A stretch of DNA of 6,715 bases. Source: an uncultured Alphaproteobacteria bacterium. GTDB lineage: Bacteria; Pseudomonadota; Alphaproteobacteria; Rhizobiales; Rhizobiaceae. Made by a program: the position numbers and the translations under genes. The notes beneath the pieces were generated by a model that saw nothing but the letters and a program-made list of their open reading frames with translations, did not search any database and was not told the origin of the DNA. Positions 1 through 4,898 of this stretch are shown here, piece after piece (position 1 is the first letter of the stretch; each line of letters opens with the position of its first letter). The stretch is taken from positions 1 to 6,715 of the forward strand of contig CAKMZG010000141.1 in assembly GCA_929200335.1 (NCBI GenBank), given 5' to 3'.

Positions 1-36
1 ATTTAAGTGAATCCACTTAAATGCTACACGCGCTAG
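1..36. repeat. Dispersed hairpin repeat, copy 1 (probably cut by window edge)
   Basis: A perfect 9-bp stem (ATTTAAGTG at 1-9 pairing with CACTTAAAT at 14-22) closes a 4-base loop and is followed by GCTACACGCGCTAG at 23-36. The same 14-base tail and an equivalent stem occur at 4854-4888, so this is a repeated unit and not a chance hairpin. Over 35 aligned bases (2-36 against 4854-4888) I count 5 differences. One pair of these is compensatory: A-T in this stem is G-C in the other. The second copy has a left arm able to pair with the tail, so the left arm of this copy probably lies before position 1. It is probably a small non-coding palindromic repeat of the kind scattered between genes in Hyphomicrobiales. 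No coding function is seen. Confidence 0.75.
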
Positions 37-179
37 GTTGAGCTTATTTCTATTCATATTTTATAACAACCAACAAAATTAACAAATATGAACCCTAGAT
101 GAATATGCCCCTCAACATTCGTTCAGATTAAACCTGATACTATAACTTTATTCAAGAACAGTCCTATTTGGAGAATAAA

Positions 180-377
180 ATGTTATTTAAGCGTTTCATG
201 TTTTTAACTTGCATCATTGCTACCTTAGGTATTTTGATGGCTACTCTTATTCAATCAACCCATCCTGCGCATTCATCAAGAACCGCTTTTACAAAGGGTA
301 ATATGGGGTGTAAGGCTAATTTTCAACATTGTTCTAGGAATGCTTTAAGCATAATATTCACCTCGCATACCTCATAG
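180..377 (+). CDS. Hypothetical small membrane protein, possibly a frameshifted remnant
   Basis: This 65-residue frame starts at ATG 180, preceded by GGAG at 170-173 with a 6-base gap. The TTG at 168 is part of that ribosome binding site, so it is not the start. A weak -10 (TATAAC, 141-146) lies upstream, with no convincing -35. Residues 6-27 or so are hydrophobic after a short basic start (KR), as in a membrane anchor or uncleaved signal peptide. The rest, after the histidine/serine-rich stretch, looks unlike a folded domain. Hydrophobic, protein-like stretches continue in the other two forward frames (238-345 and 338-463), the last ending two bases before the amn start. This fits a larger membrane-protein gene broken by frameshifts. 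I do not recognise a family. It could equally be a chance frame with a fortuitous ribosome binding site. Confidence 0.33.
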   Translation: MLFKRFMFLTCIIATLGILMATLIQSTHPAHSSRTAFTKGNMGCKANFQHCSRNALSIIFTSHTS

Positions 378-421
378 CTGCACTTATAGTTGTCTTGATA
401 TTTTTACAAAACATGCATAGT

Positions 422-451
422 TTAACGTATTTAAATCACACTAACTATAAT
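422..451 (+). promoter_or_regulatory. Candidate sigma-70-type promoter for amn
   Basis: A perfect -10 hexamer TATAAT at 446-451 is preceded, after 18 bases, by TTAACG (422-427), which matches four of six bases of the -35 consensus. A start about seven bases beyond the -10 would put the transcript 5' end near 458. That is only about eight bases before the amn ATG at 466, leaving almost no leader. No good ribosome binding site lies before that ATG (only AGAG at 452-455, ten bases away), which agrees with a very short leader. The -10 is strong; the -35 and the assignment to amn are inference. Confidence 0.42.
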
Positions 452-465
452 AGAGTATTGTAAAA

Positions 466-1974
466 ATGAAACACCTCGGCTCCTGTTCAAAAACTATTGA
501 TTTTACAATCAAAACTCCAAAAGTTTCGGAGCCACAAAGCTTTGATAATGCAAAAGATGCTGTTAAAGCCCTCATTTCGCTTTATGATGAACATACTAAA
601 TTTTTGCGGGATCATTTTGACCGCTTAATGTCAGGCGATAGAGTGGATGCTAGATATCGAGCTTTTTATCCTGAAATTCGTTTTTCAACCAAAAGTTATG
701 ACCCCATTGATAGTCGCCTTGCCTATGGTCACGTTTCCCGCCCAGGTGAATATGTTACCACCATTACAAGGCCAGATTTATTTGCCCGTTATTTGGAAGA
801 TCAACTAGCACTCTTGATAAAAAACCATCAATGCACCGTAAGCATTGGCACGTCTTCAACACCAATCCCATTGCATTTTGCATTTTTAGAAGGCACGCAT
901 TTACAAGGCTCAATTGATGAAACCCTTGGCATGAGCTTACGCGATATTTTTGATGTGCCAGATATTGCCTCGACCGATGACCACATTGTAAATGGCGATA
1001 AAGAGTTTAACCCCGATGAAGACTTTCCTTTGGCGCCCTTTACCGCGCAGCGGGTAGATTATTCGCTACATAGGCTTTCCCATTATACATCTACAAGCCC
1101 ATCTCATTTTCAAAATTTTGTCTTATTCACCAATTATCAATTCTACATTGATGAATTTATTAAATTTGCAAAAACCGCTTTACAAGATAAAAACTCCCTC
1201 TATCAAGGCTTTGTTGAGCCAGGTAACTTGATGACCCTAAAGGGTGAGAGCGCACCATCAAGCGGCAAAACACCTGAGCGCTTACCTCAAATGTCTGCCT
1301 ATCACCTGCTTGGCGAAAACAACAATGGCATCACCATGGTCAACATTGGTGTTGGGCCTTCTAATGCGAAAACCATCACCGATCATATTGCAGTACTGCG
1401 CCCTCATGCTTGGCTAATGCTTGGCCATTGTGCAGGCTTGCGCAATACCCAGCGCTTAGGCGATTACATTCTAGCCCATGCCTATGTGCGCGAAGATCAC
1501 GTATTGGATGATGACTTACCTGTTTGGGTGCCAATTCCCGCATTGGCGGAAATTCAAGTTGCCCTTGAACAGGCTGTTGCTGATGTGACAGGCTATACGG
1601 GTTATGAACTTAAAACCATCATGCGCACAGGTACGGTTGCCACCATTGACAACCGAAATTGGGAACTGCGCGAGCAAAAAGGACCAGTACAGCGTTTGTC
1701 CCAATCACGCGCCATTGCACTCGATATGGAATCAGCTACCATTGCAGCTAACGGTTTTCGCTTCCGTGTTCCCTATGGCACACTCTTATGCGTATCTGAC
1801 AAACCGCTCCATGGAGAATTAAAACTGCCGGGCATGGCTTCAGATTTTTATAAAACTCAAGTGGCACAACATCTGGAAATTGGCATTAAAGCATTAGAAA
1901 AATTGGGCGCTATGCCAAGCGAACGCTTGCATTCACGTAAATTGCGTTCGTTTTCTGAAACCGCATTCCAATAA
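466..1974 (+). CDS. amn: AMP nucleosidase
   Basis: This cytoplasmic enzyme hydrolyses AMP to adenine and ribose 5-phosphate and so helps set the adenylate pool. The 502-residue protein is slightly longer than the E. coli enzyme (about 484) and aligns with it, as I recall that sequence, along nearly its whole length. The N-terminal AMP-nucleosidase-specific domain includes the TTITRPDLFARYL and FVLFTNYQFYIDEF stretches. The C-terminal half is a nucleoside-phosphorylase fold with NIGVGPSNAKT from residue 293, the GHCAGLR loop, the HAYVREDHVLDDDLP segment, and the family motif ALDMESATIAA, whose Asp420 is the likely catalytic acid. The ending LHSRKLRSF is also typical. The first 20 or so residues are the least conserved and the start has no clear ribosome binding site, so the exact N-terminus is the weakest point. 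The gene stands alone and converges on the WYL regulator downstream. Confidence 0.97.
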   Translation: MKHLGSCSKTIDFTIKTPKVSEPQSFDNAKDAVKALISLYDEHTKFLRDHFDRLMSGDRVDARYRAFYPEIRFSTKSYDPIDSRLAYGHVSRPGEYVTTITRPDLFARYLEDQLALLIKNHQCTVSIGTSSTPIPLHFAFLEGTHLQGSIDETLGMSLRDIFDVPDIASTDDHIVNGDKEFNPDEDFPLAPFTAQRVDYSLHRLSHYTSTSPSHFQNFVLFTNYQFYIDEFIKFAKTALQDKNSLYQGFVEPGNLMTLKGESAPSSGKTPERLPQMSAYHLLGENNNGITMVNIGVGPSNAKTITDHIAVLRPHAWLMLGHCAGLRNTQRLGDYILAHAYVREDHVLDDDLPVWVPIPALAEIQVALEQAVADVTGYTGYELKTIMRTGTVATIDNRNWELREQKGPVQRLSQSRAIALDMESATIAANGFRFRVPYGTLLCVSDKPLHGELKLPGMASDFYKTQVAQHLEIGIKALEKLGAMPSERLHSRKLRSFSETAFQ

Positions 1975-2034
1975 GGTGAATTATCAGCGCAATTAATGAG
2001 CATCAAATTAACTAAGAGTTCTTAAGCAAGTAAG

Positions 2035-2054
2035 ATTATAAGCAAACTTATAAT
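2035..2054. terminator. Weak hairpin between convergent amn and the WYL regulator
   Basis: ATTATAAG (2035-2042) and CTTATAAT (2047-2054) form a perfect 8-bp stem with a CAAA loop, in the 105-bp gap between two convergent stop codons. It could end transcripts from either side. The stem is almost entirely A-T and neither flank has a long T-run (only TTCTCTC on the plus side), so it would be a poor intrinsic terminator. The placement is more persuasive than the structure. Confidence 0.3.
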
Positions 2055-2079
2055 TCTCTCAGCATATATGCCTTTCAAT

Positions 2080-2805
2080 TTAATCTAGCCCGCGAATTGT
2101 TTTATTTTTTAGCCAAGGGTCATGATCCCCATTTACCTGGGCTTTCCAATCCAGCAATAGTTTTCGAGAACTTATAGGATAACGCTCTGATTGCACATTA
2201 AAGCTCTCTATTCTATCCACACGAAACCAACGAAACGCCTCACGCAGGGTGCAATAACCCGCTAACATTTGGGTGTTTTGAAAAAACCCAATTAAAATGG
2301 GGTAGATTGTTCTTTGTGTTAGCGCAGCTTCTGCATCACAGTATTTTAAATCTACCATCAGATTATCATTAATTGCTCTGCGTAAAGGAGCAAGATCAAT
2401 ATCATGAGTTTCTTGATCTCTCATATTAGGTGCAATTAATGGCGATGAACTCAACTTTTCCTGCATGTCTTTGGGTATAACCGCTTTAATTTTTGCCAAA
2501 ATATCACGGGCTGAGTTGCGCAAATCTTTATCCCCATGACCATCAACAAAGCGCATCCCAAGGGTAATCACCTCTAACTCTGATTGGGTAAACATTAATG
2601 GCGGTAAATCATAGCCATCTTCTAAAATATAACCAACACCAGCTTCGCCGCGCACCGGCGCACCCATGGCCTCAATCGCGATCATATCACGGTAAATCGT
2701 GCGCACGGTCACCTCTAATTCATCCGCCAATTGCTTGGCAGTGACAATGCCAGATGAACGACGTAGAATTTGTATAATTTGCAACAGGCGATCAGCACGG
2801 CGCAT
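2080..2805 (-). CDS. YafY-family HTH/WYL-domain transcriptional regulator
   Basis: The 241-residue protein has the usual layout of this family. Residues 1-60 form a DeoR/HTH_11-type winged helix, with recognition region QLADELEVTVRTIYRDMIAIEAMG and a wing around GEAGVGYILEDGY (the G-x-GY-L pattern). A linker follows, then a WYL ligand-sensing domain at about 136-205 containing GYCTLREAFRWFRVDRI, the arginine-rich part typical of YafY-like proteins. The W-Y-L triad itself reads Q179-M180-L181, so only the leucine is kept. The start at 2805 has AGGA six bases upstream on the minus strand. Family members usually control neighbouring genes. Here the divergent gene is a GST, with a 30-bp palindrome between them that is the obvious candidate operator. 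The ligand cannot be inferred. The family call is firm; target and signal are inference. Confidence 0.93.
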   Translation of the reverse strand: MRRADRLLQIIQILRRSSGIVTAKQLADELEVTVRTIYRDMIAIEAMGAPVRGEAGVGYILEDGYDLPPLMFTQSELEVITLGMRFVDGHGDKDLRNSARDILAKIKAVIPKDMQEKLSSSPLIAPNMRDQETHDIDLAPLRRAINDNLMVDLKYCDAEAALTQRTIYPILIGFFQNTQMLAGYCTLREAFRWFRVDRIESFNVQSERYPISSRKLLLDWKAQVNGDHDPWLKNKTIRGLD

Positions 2806-2868
2806 AAAATTTCCTAGAACGCATCACTTAACTATAGGTTCACAAATGCACTCTATCCCTTTGTTGTT

Positions 2869-2914
2869 GCATGTTATTATCCCCCAAACTGGCACCCACT
2901 TTTAGGTAACATGC
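2869..2914. repeat. Rhizobiales-type small intergenic palindromic element
   Basis: GCATGTTA (2869-2876) and TAACATGC (2907-2914) are perfect 8-bp inverted ends around a 30-base centre. Inside, AAACTGG (2886-2892) and CCACTTT (2896-2902) pair with one mismatch, extending the fold. Read on the minus strand, the part GCATGTTACCTAAAAGTGGG followed by TGCCAGTTT strongly resembles the abundant intergenic element I recall from Rhizobiales genomes (GCATGAT...AAAAGTGGGxACCGGTTTT). The resemblance is from memory, not from a search. The element sits in the divergent gap between the WYL regulator and the GST, upstream of the operator-like palindrome. Its right end overlaps a TATAAT (2915-2920) by position only, with no -35 to match, so I do not call a promoter there. 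Confidence 0.72.
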
Positions 2915-2945
2915 TATAATAGTTTCATTTTTACAACATAACATT

Positions 2946-2975
2946 ATCATACTGACAGCACGCTGTCAGTATGAT
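2946..2975. promoter_or_regulatory. Perfect 14+14 bp palindrome, candidate operator of the WYL regulator
   Basis: ATCATACTGACAGC (2946-2959) and its exact reverse complement (2962-2975) flank a 2-base AC centre. A flawless 30-bp dyad with mixed base composition is very unlikely by chance in a gap of this size. It lies 140 bp upstream of the WYL regulator start and 75 bp upstream of the GST start. Its right edge touches TTGACT (2975-2980), a possible GST -35 box, so a protein bound here would block or influence that promoter. The central repeat ACTGACAGC/GCTGTCAGT suits a symmetric dimer. No T-run follows and it lies between divergent genes, so a terminator is unlikely. That the WYL protein binds it is inference from position. 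Confidence 0.72.
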
Positions 2976-3003
2976 TGACTTAAAAGCAATAAAGATGAAT
3001 AGT
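2975..3003 (+). promoter_or_regulatory. Candidate promoter of the GST gene, overlapping the palindrome edge
   Basis: TTGACT (2975-2980, five of six bases of the -35 consensus) is followed after 17 bases by AATAGT (2998-3003, four of six bases of the -10). Transcription would start near 3010, leaving a leader of about 40 bases that contains the GGGA ribosome binding site at 3039-3042. The first base of the -35 is the last base of the operator-like dyad, an arrangement typical of regulated promoters. The -10 is weak, consistent with an activated or tightly controlled promoter, but this is uncertain. Confidence 0.35.
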
Positions 3004-3050
3004 CATTCCAATTAAATCAAACAAATTTTTAAACTAATGGGATTATCTAC

Positions 3051-3746
3051 ATGTTACACTTATACAATTTTAAGCCAGCTTTTGGACTTATTTCACCTAG
3101 TCCATTTGGTACAAAAGCCATTGCCTTGATGAAACTAAGTGGCCTTGAATTTGAAAATCGCCCTGGCAGCTTAAAAAAATCTCCAACGGGCAAATTACCA
3201 CTTCTTCAAGATGGCGAAAAACAGATCCCTGATAGCACCCTCATCCAATATCATTTAGAAGAAATTCATGGGGTGAATTTCAATGAAAGCTTGTCCAGTG
3301 AACAAATCGCAACTGCGCGCGCTTTTCAATCCATGTGTGAGGAACATCTTTATTGGGCAGGCATGTATTTTCGTTGGCTTGAGGATAGCGATGCCGTAAA
3401 AAATGAATTCTTCGGCGGCATCCCCGCTCTCTTTCGTGGTATAATTTTTAGCATGGTGCTGCGCTCCATCAAAAAAGGATTGCGCGCCCATGGTTTGGGT
3501 CGCCATGATCGCGAAACCATTTTAAAAATTAGCGATCGGCTGATTACTGCTATTGCTGATTATATGAGTGATAAACCCTATTTTATGGGCAATAAACCTC
3601 ACGCTATTGATGCTACAATATATGGATTTTTATCCAATGTGATACTATCAAAGCAAGATAGCCCATTACGAGATTTAACGAATAAACATCCCAATTTAGA
3701 ACGCTATTGTAATCATTTTACAGCCAATGTGATGGATAAAAATTAA
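3051..3746 (+). CDS. Glutathione S-transferase family protein (metaxin/FAXC-like)
   Basis: The 231-residue protein has an N-terminal thioredoxin-fold domain at about 1-75: YNFKPAFGLISPSPFGTKA at the start, then KLP with the cis-proline P50, and the glutathione-contact turn D61-S62-T63. An all-helical C-terminal domain spans about 85-228, with GLGRHDRETI (149-158) and KPYFMGNKPHAIDATIYGFL (about 175-194), including the N-capping Asp187. The serines in SPSPFG (S15, S17) stand where cytosolic GSTs carry the catalytic residue. The GRH...EI and DATIYGFL patterns place it with the metaxin/FAXC-like bacterial GSTs, whose substrates are mostly unknown, so enzymatic conjugation should not be assumed. 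GGGA lies eight bases before the start. It is divergent from the WYL regulator, with the dyad at 2946-2975 between them, and it converges on the VOC gene with only 22 bp between stop codons. Confidence 0.9.
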   Translation: MLHLYNFKPAFGLISPSPFGTKAIALMKLSGLEFENRPGSLKKSPTGKLPLLQDGEKQIPDSTLIQYHLEEIHGVNFNESLSSEQIATARAFQSMCEEHLYWAGMYFRWLEDSDAVKNEFFGGIPALFRGIIFSMVLRSIKKGLRAHGLGRHDRETILKISDRLITAIADYMSDKPYFMGNKPHAIDATIYGFLSNVILSKQDSPLRDLTNKHPNLERYCNHFTANVMDKN

Positions 3747-3768
3747 ACACACTTATAACGATTAGAAT

Positions 3769-4140
3769 TTACTGACTTAAATCTTGTGCTAACATCAGGG
3801 CATTGCCATCAGGATCATAAAAACTAGCTGTACTTACCATCCCTTCAAGAGTAATAGTTTCGCCGTCAAATTTCACCCCTTCAGACTCCAATGCTGAGCG
3901 TGCCTGTTTTATATCTTCTACACCAAATACCGGCACTGAATTTCCCGGACTCGGCTCTGCCTGTTCCCCCAAACCAAGCGTTACACCTTCGGTATTGGTT
4001 TGTAATTCGCTCCACCCTGCCGCATCCATATGATACAAAACTTCAAACCCCAACATTGTAGAATACCACCGAGCACTTACATGACGATCGCTAACGGATA
4101 AGGCAATAGTAATAGTTTTATCAACAGAAATAATAGACAT
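3769..4140 (-). CDS. VOC (glyoxalase/bleomycin-resistance fold) family protein
   Basis: The 123-residue cytoplasmic protein has two beta-alpha-beta-beta-beta modules (about residues 8-58 and 67-119), the size of single-domain VOC proteins that work as dimers. Supporting stretches are ALSVSDRHVSARWYSTMLGFEV, the WSELQ strand and the late motif FYDPDGNALMLAQ (107-119). Of the usual metal-ligand positions only Glu45 (WSEL) looks filled; the first, third and last positions appear to be non-ligands. Glyoxalase I or metal-dependent dioxygenase activity is therefore doubtful, and a binding or protective role is as likely. The start at 4140 has a purine-rich ribosome binding site (GAAGGGAAG) just upstream on the minus strand. 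It is divergent from the tandem winged-helix regulator across 40 bp, which makes that regulator the first candidate for its control. Substrate unknown. Confidence 0.88.
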   Translation of the reverse strand: MSIISVDKTITIALSVSDRHVSARWYSTMLGFEVLYHMDAAGWSELQTNTEGVTLGLGEQAEPSPGNSVPVFGVEDIKQARSALESEGVKFDGETITLEGMVSTASFYDPDGNALMLAQDLSQ

Positions 4141-4159
4141 TATACTTCCCTTCTTTATA

Positions 4160-4180
4160 AAAATATATTAAATATATTTT
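4160..4180. promoter_or_regulatory. AT-only 21-bp palindrome abutting the HxlR-like start codon
   Basis: AAAATATATT (4160-4169) and AATATATTTT (4171-4180) are exact reverse complements around a single central A, and the right arm ends on the base before ATG 4181. It occupies half of the 40-bp space between the divergent VOC and HxlR-like genes. It is a reasonable site for autoregulation and for control of the VOC gene. Because every base is A or T, part of the symmetry could come from composition, and promoter -10 elements (TATATT at 4164-4169) also fall inside it. Confidence 0.45.
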
Positions 4181-4753
4181 ATGGACATAAAAGATTTTCA
4201 TATTCTTGTCAAGGCTGTCACCAGAGCTTGGAGCCTGGACATACTTGCTTTAATGCACAATGGAGTGGAAGGTAGACAATCATCATTACTATCAAAAACT
4301 ACTGCAGGGCGAACCGCCTTCAAGCAAAGTCTTGATCATTTAATTGATCTAAAATTACTAGAAAAAAATCTAGGGCATGGCCATCCCTTACGAGCTGAAT
4401 TTAAATTAACCTCAAAAGGGGTAATATTGGCAGAAACCGCTTCAATAATTCAGCAAATTTCAGCTGATCCCATAGATAAAACTCTGATACGACGCACTTG
4501 GATGATACCAATTTTAGCCATTTCTCAAAAACCTATATATTATAACCAGCTTAAATCAGAACTGCCGCCAATTACTGATAGAGCGCTATCGCAATCCTTA
4601 AAAGTGCTACAGATGCACCAATGGATAGAACGTCATATAGATGCCATGTCCTATCCACCGCGCACACTTTATCAATCCATCAACAATGGTGCTATGATTG
4701 CATCTAAAATCAATCTCAATATTGCCAGAATTAATATTTCACATCAGCTTTGA
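4181..4753 (+). CDS. Tandem winged-helix transcriptional regulator, two HxlR-like domains
   Basis: The 190-residue protein looks like a duplicated HxlR domain. The second copy (about 104-178) is classical: W107-M-I-P-I-L, YYNQLKSELPPITDRALSQSLKVLQ, the turn IERH and YPPRTLY (158-164). The first copy (about 14-88) follows the same plan at a 90-residue offset: W17-S-L-D-I-L, AFKQSLDHLIDLKLLEK and HPLRAEFKLTSKG (68-79). The first is more divergent. HxlR proteins normally dimerise, so this may be a single-chain pseudo-dimer. No ribosome binding site precedes ATG 4181, which directly follows an AT-only palindrome; the next Met (residue 26) would remove the first helix, so 4181 stands and may be leaderless. 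Isoleucine is ATA in 10 of 23 cases, unlike amn, hinting at different ancestry. Its likely target is the divergent VOC gene or itself. Confidence 0.82.
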   Translation: MDIKDFHILVKAVTRAWSLDILALMHNGVEGRQSSLLSKTTAGRTAFKQSLDHLIDLKLLEKNLGHGHPLRAEFKLTSKGVILAETASIIQQISADPIDKTLIRRTWMIPILAISQKPIYYNQLKSELPPITDRALSQSLKVLQMHQWIERHIDAMSYPPRTLYQSINNGAMIASKINLNIARINISHQL

Positions 4754-4782
4754 AATTTTAGCACCGTCAGAACAAAATAACC

Positions 4783-4827
4783 ATAGAGCGTGATACATTT
4801 GTGTAAATTCAAAATGCCGCTCTCTAT
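4783..4827. repeat. Hairpin repeat element between convergent genes (first of two)
   Basis: AGAGCG (4785-4790) pairs with CGCTCT (4818-4823). Alternatively, ATAGAG (4783-4788) pairs with CTCTAT (4822-4827). Inside, ATTTG and CAAAAT can pair with a bulge. The AGAGCGTGAT start resembles intergenic palindromes I recall from Rhizobiales. It lies 30 bp after the HxlR-like stop codon and 10 bp before the next hairpin element. It may end or stabilise the hxlR-like transcript, but there is no T-run of the intrinsic-terminator kind. Only one copy of this form is present in the window. Confidence 0.5.
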
Positions 4828-4837
4828 TCCTTAATTT

Positions 4838-4888
4838 GCGCGCATAGTTCTCGTTTAGGTAAATTCACCTAAAGGCTACACGCGCTAG
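4838..4888. repeat. Dispersed hairpin repeat, copy 2 (complete)
   Basis: TTTAGGT (4854-4860) and ACCTAAA (4867-4873) form a 7-bp stem with a 6-base loop, followed by GCTACACGCGCTAG (4875-4888), identical to 23-36. On the left, GCGCG (4838-4842) can pair with CGCGC (4881-4885) and TAG (4845-4847) with CTA (4876-4878), giving a longer hairpin with internal loops. This shows the whole unit is palindromic. It ends 10 bp before the ETF-QO stop codon, between convergent genes, where it could act as a transcript end or 3' stabiliser for ETF-QO. It is likely an interspersed small palindromic repeat and not a mobile element with its own genes. Confidence 0.75.
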
Positions 4889-4898
4889 TAATTAAATT

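Noticed and set aside
53..92. Inverted repeat TTCATATTT (53-61) / AAATATGAA (84-92) with a 22-base loop
   Set aside because: Short, very AT-rich and widely spaced, so chance is likely in this composition. No promoter or gene start is placed sensibly against it.
2915..2920. TATAAT as a plus-strand -10 box for the GST gene
   Set aside because: No -35-like hexamer lies 15-19 bases upstream, and the site abuts the palindromic repeat. The TTGACT/AATAGT pair nearer the gene is a better candidate.
3255..3506. Open frame on the minus strand inside the GST gene
   Set aside because: It is antisense to a conserved GST, has no ribosome binding site or family resemblance, and is a shadow frame.
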